Notes: generated by a model not told the origin, from the letters alone. Counted from the stretch's first letter, positions 1 through 9,243 are shown. The stretch is 64,000 bases of DNA from Neobacillus sp. DY30 (GCF_030123065.1 NZ_CP126093.1:4718001-4782000), one strand, 5' to 3'. Program-made: numbers and translations.

Positions 1-100
1 ATTATATACGATTTTGTAAAAAACGTTAAGGAAATAGGAGAATTCACTATCAAGGAAGAATATACATAAAAGAAATGCCATTTTAGAGGGGAAGGAAGAT

Positions 101-298
101 ATGAAACGGAGGAAATTTATCACCAAATACTCCTATACTCCTTGGTATCGAACCTGCAGGAGAGTATGTGAGCAGTTGATTTTGCCGTTTACGATTTTTC
201 AATTAGTCCGAACACTTTTTATTCCCACTGTGTTCGATGTACTTTTGTTAGCCATATTTATTGCCATTGCTGTATCAATCTATTTTGAAATTGTTTAA
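101..298 (+). CDS. small hypothetical membrane protein (65 aa)
   Basis: I do not recognise a family. The ORF has a good ribosome binding site (AGGGGAAGGAAG a few bases before the ATG). The protein starts with a basic stretch (MKRRKF, further Arg at 17-21) and then has two hydrophobic segments, roughly residues 26-42 and 45-64, which suggests a small integral membrane protein with its N terminus in the cytoplasm. It converges on ysxE and shares a terminator hairpin with it. In B. subtilis ysxE is followed by valS, so this gene lies in the ysxE-valS gap. Function unknown. Confidence 0.55.
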   Translation: MKRRKFITKYSYTPWYRTCRRVCEQLILPFTIFQLVRTLFIPTVFDVLLLAIFIAIAVSIYFEIV

Positions 299-332
299 GA
301 GCCCAAAAAGCAAAGTTATTGCTGTTGGGCTC
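299..332. terminator. convergent terminator hairpin between small ORF and ysxE
   Basis: GAGCCCAA (299-306) pairs with TTGGGCTC (325-332), followed on the plus strand by a T-rich run. It starts one base after the stop codon of the small plus-strand gene and overlaps the last codons of ysxE. Confidence 0.6.
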
Positions 333-1359
333 CTTCTTTTGCCTGCTTTTCTTGTTCCTCGAGTTCAGTCATCCTCATTACAACATACTCTGAATTCTTT
401 AGGTGCCAGTATTTGCGTTGCAGCATTCGGACAAATTTCAGCTCATTTTTTGGCTGTTCTTTTTTATAATACCGTTCGACTACCTGGATGATCGGGATCG
501 GATAAGCTAAATAACTAAAGAATAGTAGTTTTTCATCCACTTTGAATGGGAAAAATTTATAGTAATGGTAAATCCAATCCACCGCTTCATCATTTCGTGT
601 TGGCTGGGTATTAAAGGAACGGGATAAGTATGGCAATAAATCATGAATCGGTGAGCCATAATGGGTATTTTCAAAGTTAATAAAATAACCGTACCCTCTG
701 TCGTCATAAAGAAAATGCTCGGATGAGATTTTTCCATGTGCAATGACCATTCGTGCTTTTTCTGCTTCCTTTGTTTTTTCATACCATTCTTCGAATTTAG
801 TTTTCGAAAAGCGAAGTGCCTGAGTGATTTCGTTATAGTATAAGCAAAATACCAATTCAAATGGTGACATATACGTCTTTTTTTCACATTCATCGATAAA
901 TCCATCCAGAAACTCCTGATTCTTATCGAGCACCTCAATCGTTTTTTCGTAATGCTCTGTCCGCTCCTCTTTATTCACACTGATTTCTTTAGCAGTAATC
1001 GTGTGAAGCCTTGCCAATTCACGAAAAAGCTGCTGGTGTTTCTGTGTACGATCTTCCTTTATTTCATTCGACATCCATGGCATTAAGTAGTATAAGGCTT
1101 TATCATGGAGAACTGCATATCTCCCGTCCATGGTTGGATAAATAGGGACAATTCGATTGTAGCCCTTTTGGTAAAGAAGATGGACATGACGAATAAAATC
1201 GGTTCCAGTTGCCGGGTCAATTTTCTTTAATGCAAATGTCCCTTTATTGGAATAGATTTTCTTAATATTGCCGTGTTCCTCAACATAATTAGGCTGTACT
1301 TGGTAGTTATTTAAAATTGGTATCAAGGAATCTACCTGATTTGTGTCCCGCATCGACAT
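316..1359 (-). CDS. ysxE: spore coat-associated protein YsxE (CotS-like kinase fold)
   Basis: 347 aa with the aminoglycoside phosphotransferase/CotS-like fold found in Bacillus spore coat proteins. Recognisable parts are the N-terminal nucleotide-binding-like region (YSNKGTFALKKI, about residue 35) and the region around VIAHGKISSEHFLYDD and GYFINFENTHYGSPIHDL, which corresponds to the catalytic and metal-binding loops of the family. The usual HGDLxxxN motif is changed to HGKISSEH, so catalytic activity is doubtful. It lies directly downstream of spoVID, as in B. subtilis, where YsxE is a SpoVID-dependent inner-coat protein made in the mother cell. Start ATG, with AAAGG upstream. Confidence 0.85.
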   Translation of the reverse strand: MSMRDTNQVDSLIPILNNYQVQPNYVEEHGNIKKIYSNKGTFALKKIDPATGTDFIRHVHLLYQKGYNRIVPIYPTMDGRYAVLHDKALYYLMPWMSNEIKEDRTQKHQQLFRELARLHTITAKEISVNKEERTEHYEKTIEVLDKNQEFLDGFIDECEKKTYMSPFELVFCLYYNEITQALRFSKTKFEEWYEKTKEAEKARMVIAHGKISSEHFLYDDRGYGYFINFENTHYGSPIHDLLPYLSRSFNTQPTRNDEAVDWIYHYYKFFPFKVDEKLLFFSYLAYPIPIIQVVERYYKKEQPKNELKFVRMLQRKYWHLKNSEYVVMRMTELEEQEKQAKEGAQQQ

Positions 1360-1398
1360 TCATCTGCCTTTCAGCCATAGCAAACTGCTTAAAAAGAT

Positions 1399-1423
1399 GT
1401 GAGCAGGTTATAAACCCGCTCAC
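1399..1423 (-). terminator. hairpin after spoVID
   Basis: GTGAGC-a-GGTT pairs with AACC-c-GCTCAC around a three-base loop. On the minus strand it follows the spoVID stop codon and is trailed by ATCTTTTTAAG. It could terminate or attenuate transcription between spoVID and ysxE. Confidence 0.55.
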
Positions 1424-1438
1424 CCTGTGTTAGGTTGA

Positions 1439-2539
1439 CTATTTTTTTGCTAATGCAGCAGGAACATATAATACTTGACCCTCAAAGACATCTTGATTGA
1501 GCTCAAGATTATTGTAACGCAGCAAATTTGGGACCGATACATGATAACGATCGGCAATACCATCCAGCGTATCGCCCTTTTGAACAATGCAAACTTTTAA
1601 TCTAGCTTGATCAGAGCTGTCTTCCTTGCGGGCAAAGAACTCCGTTAATGTCATTGTTTTCTTCTTCCCAGCCTTCTTTTTGGCTTGCTTTGGCGGCGCT
1701 TCTGGTGAAGACGAACTTTCCTCTAGGACTGGTTCTTTTGCTTCCACAGGCTCTTTAACCTCTTGTTCTGCAATTGGCTGGGCTGGAGCTTCCTCCACGA
1801 TTTCTTCTATCTTTTGGATCTGCTCATTTGCTTCACTTCTTGCATGTTCATAAACAATAGGCTGCTCGGGCAGTTTAGGCTCTTCCTCTTCTTCAGGCTC
1901 TTCATACGTAAAGGTTGGAAACTTCGGAAAAGCTTCAATCTTTTCTTCTTCTGGCTGTTTCCTCGCTTCCGCTTCAAATAAGAACGTATCCTCAAATTGA
2001 TTCTCTTCTTGTTCAGCTTCTTCTAGCTCTTCTTCTCTAGGAACTTCTACCTGATAGCGATGAAGAACTTCAAACTGTTCTTCTTCAACCGCTTCATCCT
2101 CTTGTTGTGTTGAATCATACAGGCCGCTGATGGTTAATTCTGCGGACAATTTAAGACAGCTGCGTTCCGGAATGGAATAATCAAATGACTCCACAATCAC
2201 GTCAATATCGTAAATGCTTTGTATCCGATTATTCGGAATCGTGATATCGACAGGAAAACGGTGTGAGAACTCACAGATGCCTTCCTCTTGTGGATCCACT
2301 CTTTCTACATACTTTTGGTTAGGTACATACTCTTCCTCTTCCACTGTACTCTCTTCGTCATTTCTATATTCGCCTGTTAATTCCAGCGAACCACGTATGG
2401 TTACATATTGATCATTTTCCTGGATGGTGATATCCGGGTCTAGAGAAATCGACACAAGTTCAGTTACTTCCTGTCCTTTTCTAAACCACAAAGACTCCTC
2501 CAAGGAAAATCGCAGGCACGATTGATTCTCCTGAGACAA
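1439..2539 (-). CDS. spoVID: stage VI sporulation protein D (SpoVID), LysM protein
   Basis: 366 aa spore coat assembly factor that encases the forespore with coat layers and interacts with SafA and SpoIVA in B. subtilis. The conserved N-terminal domain occupies about residues 1-140 (LRFSLEESLWF at the start). A long, very acidic Glu/Pro-rich middle follows (about 140-300), then a short basic stretch (KQAKKKAGKKK). The C-terminal LysM domain is at about 318-361 (VQKGDTLDGIADRYHV...LYVP). The start is TTG, chosen because AAAGGAGGAG lies seven bases upstream. ysxE follows. hemL, its normal upstream neighbour, is now separated from it by an IS element. Confidence 0.92.
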   Translation of the reverse strand: MSQENQSCLRFSLEESLWFRKGQEVTELVSISLDPDITIQENDQYVTIRGSLELTGEYRNDEESTVEEEEYVPNQKYVERVDPQEEGICEFSHRFPVDITIPNNRIQSIYDIDVIVESFDYSIPERSCLKLSAELTISGLYDSTQQEDEAVEEEQFEVLHRYQVEVPREEELEEAEQEENQFEDTFLFEAEARKQPEEEKIEAFPKFPTFTYEEPEEEEEPKLPEQPIVYEHARSEANEQIQKIEEIVEEAPAQPIAEQEVKEPVEAKEPVLEESSSSPEAPPKQAKKKAGKKKTMTLTEFFARKEDSSDQARLKVCIVQKGDTLDGIADRYHVSVPNLLRYNNLELNQDVFEGQVLYVPAALAKK

Positions 2540-2640
2540 AGCGACTCCTCCTTTCGTTTCCTTTTAAGCAAAATCACTATGTCACTTACACTCTATGAAC
2601 GAATGGTTTTAAATATGATAAAAAAGCCCTTTTATACACG

Positions 2641-2659
2641 AAAAAACACTCACCAATTT
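2641..2659 (-). terminator. distal half of the hemL terminator, cut off by the IS
   Basis: On the minus strand this reads GGTGAGTGT (2654-2646) followed by TTTTT. It is the 3' stem arm and U-tract of a rho-independent terminator whose 5' arm lies at 4340-4348, on the other side of the insertion element. With the IS and one copy of its TTT duplication removed, the arms form a perfect 9-bp stem around a 7-base loop. Confidence 0.8.
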
Positions 2660-2685
2660 TGATATGCTCCCGGTAAGGTAGACAG
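2660..2685 (+). repeat. IS left terminal inverted repeat
   Basis: Begins TGATATGCTCCCGG and ends GTAGACAG. It matches the inverted right end at 18 of 26 positions by eye, with a shared AAAATAAAAA-like AT-rich stretch inside. Confidence 0.8.
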
Positions 2686-2730
2686 ATTAAAAAATAAAAA
2701 TCTGTTTGCCTTAAAGGGTGAGTTTTTTTT

Positions 2731-3411
2731 ATGTCAAAAAGAGTGCATTCTTTAGAGGATAAAATCAGGATAATAAAAGCATTAGAAGAAGGAAGTCATT
2801 CCATTTCCGAACTAGAATCTATATATAACGTCCATAAAGTCTCCATTTATGATTGGATATATAAATATAAAAAATACGGAGTTGATGGATTAAAAGAATC
2901 CTCTACCTGGAGGAGGTTTTCAAAGGAACTTAAGCAGGACGCAGTAAAGGACTATCTTAGCGGCGAATACTCCATTCGGGAGGTAACTAGAAAGTATGAA
3001 ATTCCTAGTACTTCCACCCTTCGTTGTTGGATAAAGAAGTATAATAGTCATAGAGAATTAAAGGATACGTCAAAAGAAAGGACGAGCTCTATGACTAAAG
3101 GGAGAAAAACTACTTGGGATGAAAGGATTCAAATAGTACTTGATTGTCTAGGGAACGGAAAAGATTATCAAGTAACATCTGAGACCCATAATGTCTCTTA
3201 TCAACAAGTGTACCAGTGGGTTAAGAAATATGAAGATGGCGGAGAAGAAGCACTCAAAGATAAAAGAGGAAGGAAGAAAGAAGAAGTAGAGCTGACCTCA
3301 GAAGAGAAAATGCAGCTTCAAATGAAAAAGTTAGAACGAGAAAATGAGCGGTTACGTGCGGAGAATTTATTCTTAAAAAAGTTAGAGGAGATCGAAAGGA
3401 GGCGAAAATAA
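2731..3411 (+). CDS. IS3-family transposase OrfA (helix-turn-helix)
   Basis: 226 aa DNA-binding subunit. Three successive HTH-type segments can be read: residues about 1-60 (SISELESIYNVHKVSIYDWI), 65-105 (SIREVTRKYEIPSTSTLRCWI) and 125-170 (VTSETHNVSYQQVYQWV). A C-terminal leucine-zipper-like helix (MKKLERENERLRAENLFLKK) follows, typical of OrfA dimerisation. The ATG follows AAAGGGTGAG. OrfA normally binds the terminal repeats and limits transposition. Translation can slip into the OrfB frame at 3375-3381. Confidence 0.9.
   Translation: MSKRVHSLEDKIRIIKALEEGSHSISELESIYNVHKVSIYDWIYKYKKYGVDGLKESSTWRRFSKELKQDAVKDYLSGEYSIREVTRKYEIPSTSTLRCWIKKYNSHRELKDTSKERTSSMTKGRKTTWDERIQIVLDCLGNGKDYQVTSETHNVSYQQVYQWVKKYEDGGEEALKDKRGRKKEEVELTSEEKMQLQMKKLERENERLRAENLFLKKLEEIERRRK
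3375..3381 (+). promoter_or_regulatory. A AAA AAG slippery heptamer for -1 frameshifting
   Basis: In the OrfA frame the codons are TTA AAA AAG, giving the canonical heptamer A-AAA-AAG. A -1 slip here enters the OrfB frame, which stays open to 4289. This would make an OrfAB fusion, as in other IS3-family elements. Confidence 0.8.
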
Positions 3412-4289
3412 GCCAAGTCCGATTTGAAGATAAGTACATTGCTATTCAGGAGCTTCATCAGGAAGAGAATTTGAGCATTCTTTTACTTTGTGAAATAGCC
3501 GGTATTTCACGCGCTGCTTACTATAAATGGCTTAATCGCATACCTACAGATCGAGAACTCCAGAATAGAAAGATTATAGAAGAAATGAAAGCTCTTCAAG
3601 AGAAAGTAGATGGAACTTTTGGTTATCGACAAATGACGTTACATATGAATCGGAAATTTGAAGAGGACATCAATCATAAAAGAATCTATCGATTAATGGG
3701 AATCGGAAATTTACGCTCGGTTATTCGGATAAAGAAGAAATATTCATACAAAAGTTCTACCCCTCAGCATGTGGCAGAAAATGTACTAAATCGCGATTTT
3801 ACAGCAGAAAAGCCTAATGAAAAATGGGTTACGGATGTCACTGAACTTAAATATGGGGCAAAGAAGGCTTATTTAAGCGCCATTCGTGATTTATACGATG
3901 GATCGATTGTTAGCTATGTCCTCGGGCATTCCAATAATAATAAACTTGTATTCAAGACACTTGACCAAGCTACAGCACTTTTGAATGGAGAACGCCCTCT
4001 TATCCATAGTGATCGTGGATTTCAATATACCTCGAAAGGTTTTAAACGAAGAATAGATGCAGTAAAGATGAAGCAAAGTATGTCCCGAGTGGGCAGATGT
4101 ATTGATAACGGACCAATGGAATCCTTTTGGGGAACACTTAAATGTGAGAAGTATTATAGGCGTAAGTATAATACATTTGAAGAACTAACTTTAGCGATAA
4201 ATGAATACATACATTTTTATAATCACGATAGATATCAAAAACGACTAAACGGCCTTAGCCCTATTGAATATAGAGCTAAAGCCGCCTAA
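3375..4289 (+). CDS. IS3-family transposase OrfB / catalytic part of OrfAB (DDE integrase)
   Basis: The frame is open from the slippery site to the stop at 4289. The integrase core shows the DDE motif: first Asp in KWVTDVTELKYG, second in IHSDRGFQYTS, Glu in NGPMESFWGTLKCEKYY followed by the usual Lys/Arg helix. The N-terminal HTH_21-like part (EEMKALQEKVDGTFGYRQM) is present. Independent initiation is also possible: AAAGGAGG lies a few bases before an ATA codon at 3408, and a TTG start exists at 3471. The main product is more likely the frameshifted OrfAB, which catalyses copy-paste transposition. Confidence 0.88.
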   Translation, partial: KKVRGDRKEAKISQVRFEDKYIAIQELHQEENLSILLLCEIAGISRAAYYKWLNRIPTDRELQNRKIIEEMKALQEKVDGTFGYRQMTLHMNRKFEEDINHKRIYRLMGIGNLRSVIRIKKKYSYKSSTPQHVAENVLNRDFTAEKPNEKWVTDVTELKYGAKKAYLSAIRDLYDGSIVSYVLGHSNNNKLVFKTLDQATALLNGERPLIHSDRGFQYTSKGFKRRIDAVKMKQSMSRVGRCIDNGPMESFWGTLKCEKYYRRKYNTFEELTLAINEYIHFYNHDRYQKRLNGLSPIEYRAKAA

Positions 4290-4308
4290 ATCATTTTTAT
4301 TATTTCCA

Positions 4309-4334
4309 CTGTCTACTTGACGGGGGGCAGTTCA
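4309..4334 (-). repeat. IS right terminal inverted repeat
   Basis: Reads inward on the minus strand as TGAACTGCCCCCCG...GTAGACAG and is the inverted partner of 2660-2685. Confidence 0.8.
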
Positions 4335-4339
4335 TTTTA

Positions 4340-4348
4340 GGTGAGTGT
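4340..4348 (-). terminator. proximal half of the hemL terminator, cut off by the IS
   Basis: On the minus strand ACACTCACC (4348-4340) begins eight bases after the hemL stop codon. It is the perfect complement of GGTGAGTGT at 2654-2646, which is followed by TTTTT. The IS inserted into the loop between the two arms. Confidence 0.8.
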
Positions 4349-4356
4349 AAAAGGTA

Positions 4357-5643
4357 TTATTTAAGTTTTGAAAAAGCGATTTCTACTGCTTTGATTGTTT
4401 TTTCGATGTCTTCGTCGGTATGTTCTGTAGACAAGAACAATCCTTCAAATTGTGACGGCGGCAGGAATACTCCTTGTTCAGCCATTTCACGGTAGTACGC
4501 AGCAAAATAATCCAGGTTAGAACTTTTTGCTGTTTCATAGTTGATTACAGGTTCATTAGTGAAGAAGAACCCAATCATCGAACCGGCACGGTTGAAGGTA
4601 ACGGGAATATCATATTTTTCAGCTGCTGCCGTAATCCCTTTTTCAAGTAAATCACCCAAGCGCTTGAATTCTTCGTAATGCTCAGGAGTTAATTGGCTTA
4701 ATGTTTCATAGCCAGCTGTCATCGCAAGCGGATTTCCAGATAGTGTTCCCGCTTGATAAATTGGACCTGCTGGAGCAATTTGCTGCATGATTTCTGCCTT
4801 ACCGCCATATGCGCCAACCGGCAGACCGCCGCCAATTACTTTTCCAAGGCAAGTGATATCTGGCATGATATTAAAATATCCTTGCGCACAATTATAGCCA
4901 ACACGGAATCCCGTCATAACTTCATCAAAAATCAACAAGGCTCCGTTCTGGGAAGTGATCTCGCGAAGACCTTCTAAGAATCCAGGAAGCGGCGGCACAA
5001 GCCCCATATTACCCGCAACAGGTTCAACGATAATACAAGCAATATCATCACCGAATTGCTCAAAAGCGTAATTAACTCCTTCAAGGTCGTTATAAGCTAC
5101 TGTAATCGTATTGCTGGCAACGCCCTCAGGAACACCTGGGCTGTCTGGTAATCCAAGCGTAGCGACACCGGAGCCAGCTTTAATTAACAAGGAATCACCA
5201 TGTCCATGGTAACAGCCTTCAAATTTTAATATCTTATTACGGCCTGTATAGCCGCGTGCTAAGCGGAGCGCACTCATCGTCGCTTCTGTCCCGGATGAAA
5301 CCATCCTTACTACTTCAATCGATGGTACCCGTTCAATGACAAGCTTAGCCAATTCATTTTCCATTACTGTCGGTGCACCATAGCTTGTACCAAGCTCAGC
5401 GACCTTTTTAATACCTTCAACCACTCTATCATTTGTATGCCCAAGGATCAGCGGTCCCCAAGATAAAACGTAATCGATATATTCGTTCCCATCAATATCA
5501 TAGATTTTTGAACCTTTTCCTCTTTCCATGAAAATCGGATCCATATTTACAGATTTAAAAGCACGTACCGGGCTGTTAACACCGCCAGGCATTAAGTGTT
5601 GAGCTTCTTTAAATGCTTCTACTGATTTTGTATATGAGCGCAT
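4357..5643 (-). CDS. hemL: glutamate-1-semialdehyde 2,1-aminomutase
   Basis: 428 aa PLP enzyme that converts glutamate-1-semialdehyde to 5-aminolevulinate, the second step of the C5 haem pathway, in the cytoplasm. The PLP lysine is K268 in [11 protein letters not shown]. The PLP-binding Asp is in [14 protein letters not shown], and the phosphate-binding SSGTEA is at about 117-122. Length is standard for the family. It is the last gene of the hemAXCDBL operon, 26 bp after hemB, with GAGGAAC as ribosome binding site. Its terminator has been split by the IS. Confidence 0.96.
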   Translation of the reverse strand: MRSYTKSVEAFKEAQHLMPGGVNSPVRAFKSVNMDPIFMERGKGSKIYDIDGNEYIDYVLSWGPLILGHTNDRVVEGIKKVAELGTSYGAPTVMENELAKLVIERVPSIEVVRMVSSGTEATMSALRLARGYTGRNKILKFEGCYHGHGDSLLIKAGSGVATLGLPDSPGVPEGVASNTITVAYNDLEGVNYAFEQFGDDIACIIVEPVAGNMGLVPPLPGFLEGLREITSQNGALLIFDEVMTGFRVGYNCAQGYFNIMPDITCLGKVIGGGLPVGAYGGKAEIMQQIAPAGPIYQAGTLSGNPLAMTAGYETLSQLTPEHYEEFKRLGDLLEKGITAAAEKYDIPVTFNRAGSMIGFFFTNEPVINYETAKSSNLDYFAAYYREMAEQGVFLPPSQFEGLFLSTEHTDEDIEKTIKAVEIAFSKLK

Positions 5644-5669
5644 TATCTGTTCCTCATTTCAGTTTAAAA

Positions 5670-6650
5670 TTATTTTTCTTCTTTTAACCAGCGGCATGCG
5701 TCTTTGGCAGCATACGTGATAATTAGGTCTGCACCTGCACGTTTAAAGGCAATTAACATTTCCATTACCGTTTGTCTCTCATCAATCCAGCCATTTGCAG
5801 CTGCAGCTTTAATCATGGAATATTCCCCGCTGACGTTATAAGCAACAACAGGAAGGTTAAAATTATTTTTAACATCGCGAACAATATCAAGATACGGCAT
5901 ACCTGGTTTTACGATTAAGAAATCAGCACCTTCAGCCACATCAGATTCGGCTTCCCTAAATGCCTCCATCCGGTTTGCAGGGTCCATCTGATAGGTTTTG
6001 CGGTCACCGAACTGTGGTGCGCCTTCTGCTGCCTCACGGAAAGGTCCGTAAAAAGCAGAAGCATATTTAACGGCATAAGACATGATTGGGGTATCTTTGA
6101 ACCCAGCTTCATCTAAACCGGCACGAATTGCTGCTACGAAACCATCCATCATATTGGAAGGAGCAATAATATCTGCGCCCGCTTCGGCTTGGGCGATGGC
6201 TGTTTTTACAAGTAATTCAAGAGATTCATCGTTTAAGATTTTATCGCCTTCGACCATACCACAGTGCCCGTGGCTGGTATATTCACACAAGCATGTATCT
6301 GCAACCACAATGATTTCTGGATAATGTTCTTTAATCCAGCGAGTTGCCACTTGGATAATGCCGTGGTCATGGAATGCTTGAGTGCCGCACTCATCTTTTG
6401 TGGTAGGAATACCGAATAATAGAACAGACTTAATACCATGTGCAACGATATCATCCATTTCAGCTTTTAAGTTATCCATTGAAACTTGGAATACACCAGG
6501 CATAGAAGAAACTTCTCTGCGAATGTTTTCTCCTTCATAGATGAATAATGGATAGATGAAGTCATCTGGTGTTAGGTGGTTTTCTCTAACGAGTGCACGC
6601 ATATTAGCACTTGTACGTAATCGGCGGTGACGTGAAAATTGAAGTTCCAT
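5670..6650 (-). CDS. hemB: delta-aminolevulinic acid dehydratase (porphobilinogen synthase)
   Basis: 326 aa enzyme that condenses two 5-aminolevulinate molecules to porphobilinogen. Catalytic lysines are K195 ([12 protein letters not shown]) and K248 ([12 protein letters not shown]). The three active-site zinc cysteines C120, C122 and C130 are present in [16 protein letters not shown], so it is the zinc-type enzyme. It lies between hemD and hemL in the haem operon. The ATG is preceded by GGGGGTAAA. Confidence 0.96.
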   Translation of the reverse strand: MELQFSRHRRLRTSANMRALVRENHLTPDDFIYPLFIYEGENIRREVSSMPGVFQVSMDNLKAEMDDIVAHGIKSVLLFGIPTTKDECGTQAFHDHGIIQVATRWIKEHYPEIIVVADTCLCEYTSHGHCGMVEGDKILNDESLELLVKTAIAQAEAGADIIAPSNMMDGFVAAIRAGLDEAGFKDTPIMSYAVKYASAFYGPFREAAEGAPQFGDRKTYQMDPANRMEAFREAESDVAEGADFLIVKPGMPYLDIVRDVKNNFNLPVVAYNVSGEYSMIKAAAANGWIDERQTVMEMLIAFKRAGADLIITYAAKDACRWLKEEK

Positions 6651-6682
6651 TTATATTTACCCCCAAATTCTATTTTTGAATA

Positions 6683-7456
6683 TCATTTTTCTAAAAATTG
6701 AATCGTGCTTTTAATCATTTCTTTAACGGTATATTCCTCTGGAGAAACGTGAACTGGCAGTCCATAAGCACGTAATCTCTTCTCTGTGACAGGACCGATG
6801 CAGCTTGTTACACATCTTTTTATATGGTTCTCGAGTTTATACGCCTTCACAACACTCATAAAGTGATCAACAGTCGAGGGACTCGTGAACATTAAGATAT
6901 CAAGCTCATTGTCAAAAAGCATTTGAGCCAGCTTTTCAGTGCTCTCTTCCGGCATATATGTCTCATAGATAACGATTTCATTAACAAGTACACCATGATT
7001 ACTAAGCGTAGTAGAAATATATTCCCTTGCGAGATTCCCCTTAGGAATCAGTACTTTTGAACCACTCGGTACAATAGGCAAGAACTCGTCCGTAAAAACT
7101 TCTGTCACATAGGCAGAGGGTACAAATTCTGCTTTAAATCCTTTTTCCTGCAATACTTCTTCCGTTTTCTTGCCGATTACGGCAATCCTCGGAAAGGAGG
7201 AATGATCTTTCTTTTGATAAAAAGAAAAGAACGTTTCGACAGTGACATTGCTAGTAAATACAATCCAGTCATATGTATTAATTTCAGCCAGAACACGTTT
7301 CAGCTGTTCTGTAAGTTGAATTGGACGAAATGCAATAAGAGGGATTTCAATTGAAATCCCTCCATACTTTTCGACAAGTTGTGAAAAGGATTTTGCCTGG
7401 CCCACTCCACGCGGGACCAAGACCTTTTTGTCTTTCAAACCTAATGGTTTTAGCAT
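6683..7456 (-). CDS. hemD: uroporphyrinogen-III synthase
   Basis: 257 aa. Cyclises hydroxymethylbilane with D-ring inversion to uroporphyrinogen III. The family diverges strongly in sequence; the two-lobed HEM4 pattern is visible in [15 protein letters not shown] (about 83-97) and [15 protein letters not shown] (about 186-200). Its start overlaps the end of hemC by 7 bp, which indicates translational coupling. Identification rests on these motifs plus position between hemC and hemB. Confidence 0.93.
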   Translation of the reverse strand: MLKPLGLKDKKVLVPRGVGQAKSFSQLVEKYGGISIEIPLIAFRPIQLTEQLKRVLAEINTYDWIVFTSNVTVETFFSFYQKKDHSSFPRIAVIGKKTEEVLQEKGFKAEFVPSAYVTEVFTDEFLPIVPSGSKVLIPKGNLAREYISTTLSNHGVLVNEIVIYETYMPEESTEKLAQMLFDNELDILMFTSPSTVDHFMSVVKAYKLENHIKRCVTSCIGPVTEKRLRAYGLPVHVSPEEYTVKEMIKSTIQFLEK

Positions 7457-8388
7457 TGACCTTCGAGCTCCCGTTTAACCTTCTCAATCAGGTCCTTAGC
7501 TCCTTTTTCTATTAATAGGTCAGCAGCGGCGATACCAAGCTCTTCAGCGTTTGTTCCTCTAAGTTCCTCTTTAAAAATTTCTTGACCTTCAGGAGAACCT
7601 ACTAAAACATTTAGAACAATTTCATCATTATCAGCAATTTGGGCAAAACCAGCAATCGGAACCTGACAGCCGCCTTCCATTTTATGAAGGAAAGCACGTT
7701 CTGCTTTAACAGCTTTTTCTGTTTTTTTACAAGTGAATTTTTCAAATAATTCAAGAAGTTCTTGATCAACTTCACGGCACTCAATTGACAATGCACCTTG
7801 ACCAACTGCCGGAACACAAACATCTGCATCGATAAACTCGGTGATGGTTTCTTTTGCCCAGCCAAGTCGGGAGAGACCTGCTGCAGCTAGGATAATAGCA
7901 TCATATTCTTCATCTTGGAGCTTTTGTAATCTCGTATCAACATTTCCGCGGATCCATTTAATTTCTAAATCAGGTCGCTTCGCTAAAAGCTGAGCGCTGC
8001 GGCGAAGGCTGCTCGTACCGATGATTGCACCAGGTTTTAAGTCCATTAATTTAATATGGTCTCTTGAAATCAATGCATCGCGATGGTCTTCACGGAAAGG
8101 AATACAGCCAATTGTAAGACCGTCAGGAAGAATCGCAGGCATATCTTTCATACTATGTACAGCCATATCAATTTCTTTATCCAACATGGCTTGTTCAATT
8201 TCCTTAACAAACAAACCTTTTCCGCCTACCTTTGATAGGGTTACATCTTGAATTTTGTCCCCTTTTGTGACAATTTCTTTTACTTCAAATTCAAAGTTGC
8301 CGCCAAGCTTTTTAAGCTGTTCTATCACCCAGTTTGTTTGAGTAAGAGCCAATTTGCTGCGTCTTGAACCTACGATAATTTTTCTCAT
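7450..8388 (-). CDS. hemC: porphobilinogen deaminase (hydroxymethylbilane synthase)
   Basis: 312 aa. Polymerises four porphobilinogens into hydroxymethylbilane. The dipyrromethane cofactor cysteine is C241 in [13 protein letters not shown]. Other hallmarks are [11 protein letters not shown] (7-17), the catalytic Asp in VHSMKDMP and [10 protein letters not shown] (125-134). Ribosome binding site AGGAGG precedes the ATG. Third gene of the haem operon. Confidence 0.96.
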   Translation of the reverse strand: MRKIIVGSRRSKLALTQTNWVIEQLKKLGGNFEFEVKEIVTKGDKIQDVTLSKVGGKGLFVKEIEQAMLDKEIDMAVHSMKDMPAILPDGLTIGCIPFREDHRDALISRDHIKLMDLKPGAIIGTSSLRRSAQLLAKRPDLEIKWIRGNVDTRLQKLQDEEYDAIILAAAGLSRLGWAKETITEFIDADVCVPAVGQGALSIECREVDQELLELFEKFTCKKTEKAVKAERAFLHKMEGGCQVPIAGFAQIADNDEIVLNVLVGSPEGQEIFKEELRGTNAEELGIAAADLLIEKGAKDLIEKVKRELEGQC

Positions 8389-8397
8389 GAGTGCCTC

Positions 8398-9231
8398 CTA
8401 TGAGTACCAAAAATGAAATGATGATAATTGACCAAATAAAAAAAAGTTAATTAATACAATTAAAAATGAACCGACGTTCCAAAAGGCTAATTGTCTGCCT
8501 GACATATCTTTAACAATACGGAGATACAAATAGATACTGTATCCGGTTAATAAAATAAATGAACCAATGACTTTCATATCATACCACGGCATCCCTGGAA
8601 CCTTTAAAATGGCCCATTGTAATCCCAGAATCAGGCTTAATAACAGCATCGGAACTCCAATAACTACTAAAATATAAGAGGATCGTTCCAGCTTGCTTAA
8701 ATCTGCGATTCTCAAAAGTCTGGCTCCCCACTTTTTCCTCTTCAACAAATCATACTGAATCAGATAAAGGAGCGAAAGGACAAATGACAGTGAGAAAGCT
8801 CCGTACGATAGGATTGCCATTGTGATATGGATAAGCAAGAGTTCAGACATAAGCTGATTGCTAATGACGTGTGAGTCATATTGAATCGGGGCAAATGTAT
8901 GAATAGCAATAACAATAAAACCTAATATATTTGTAAAGAAAACGATAAAATCGACTTTTAGCAGCCGATTGATTCCCAGCGAAAGCGTTACTAGTACCCA
9001 TGCATAAAAATATAAACCTTCAAAGATCGTTAACACTGGAAATCTTCCTGTTTTGACCATATAAGAAGTTAAAAATACAGTTTGTAATATCCATACAAAC
9101 GCAAGTAACCAGAAGGCTATACGGTTGGCCTTCCGGTTATGGTTGAGAAAATCGAAAAAATATAACAACACACTGAAGGCATATAGGACTACTGTCAATT
9201 CGTGCAGCCGCGTCATATGGAAGTCAAACAT
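8398..9231 (-). CDS. hemX: HemX, membrane protein modulating HemA (CcsA-like)
   Basis: 277 aa polytopic membrane protein with about eight hydrophobic segments and the CcsA/ResC cytochrome c assembly fold. In B. subtilis HemX lowers the cellular amount of HemA (glutamyl-tRNA reductase). The CcsA-type motif PGMPWYDMKVIGSF replaces the usual tryptophan-rich WAxxAWG loop. It lies between hemA and hemC as in B. subtilis, with AAGAGGTACT before the ATG. Confidence 0.92.
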   Translation of the reverse strand: MFDFHMTRLHELTVVLYAFSVLLYFFDFLNHNRKANRIAFWLLAFVWILQTVFLTSYMVKTGRFPVLTIFEGLYFYAWVLVTLSLGINRLLKVDFIVFFTNILGFIVIAIHTFAPIQYDSHVISNQLMSELLLIHITMAILSYGAFSLSFVLSLLYLIQYDLLKRKKWGARLLRIADLSKLERSSYILVVIGVPMLLLSLILGLQWAILKVPGMPWYDMKVIGSFILLTGYSIYLYLRIVKDMSGRQLAFWNVGSFLIVLINFFLFGQLSSFHFWYS

Positions 9232-9243
9232 ATTCAGTACCTC

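Larger units (their letters stand above)
2660..4334 (+). mobile_element. IS3-family insertion sequence, apparently intact
   Basis: A 1,675-bp element with imperfect terminal inverted repeats (2660-2685 and 4309-4334; both end TGA and share GTAGACAG), two overlapping transposase frames joined by an A6G slippery site, and a DDE integrase domain. It is flanked by TTT on both sides (2657-2659 and 4335-4337), a 3-bp target duplication typical of the IS3 family. No stop or frameshift interrupts either frame, so it may still be active. It splits the transcription terminator of hemL. Confidence 0.9.

Noticed and set aside
2555-2600. Possible sigma-E promoter before spoVID (TTCATAGA then CATAGTGA)
   Set aside because: The spacing between the two boxes is too short for the sigma-E consensus, so I do not list it, although sigma-E control is expected for this gene.
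2646-4348. Taking ACACTCACC/GGTGAGTGT as the true IS termini
   Set aside because: The internal ends starting TGA match IS3-family termini and are bounded by a TTT duplication. The outer repeat is better explained as the hemL terminator stem, given its position after the stop codon and its T run.
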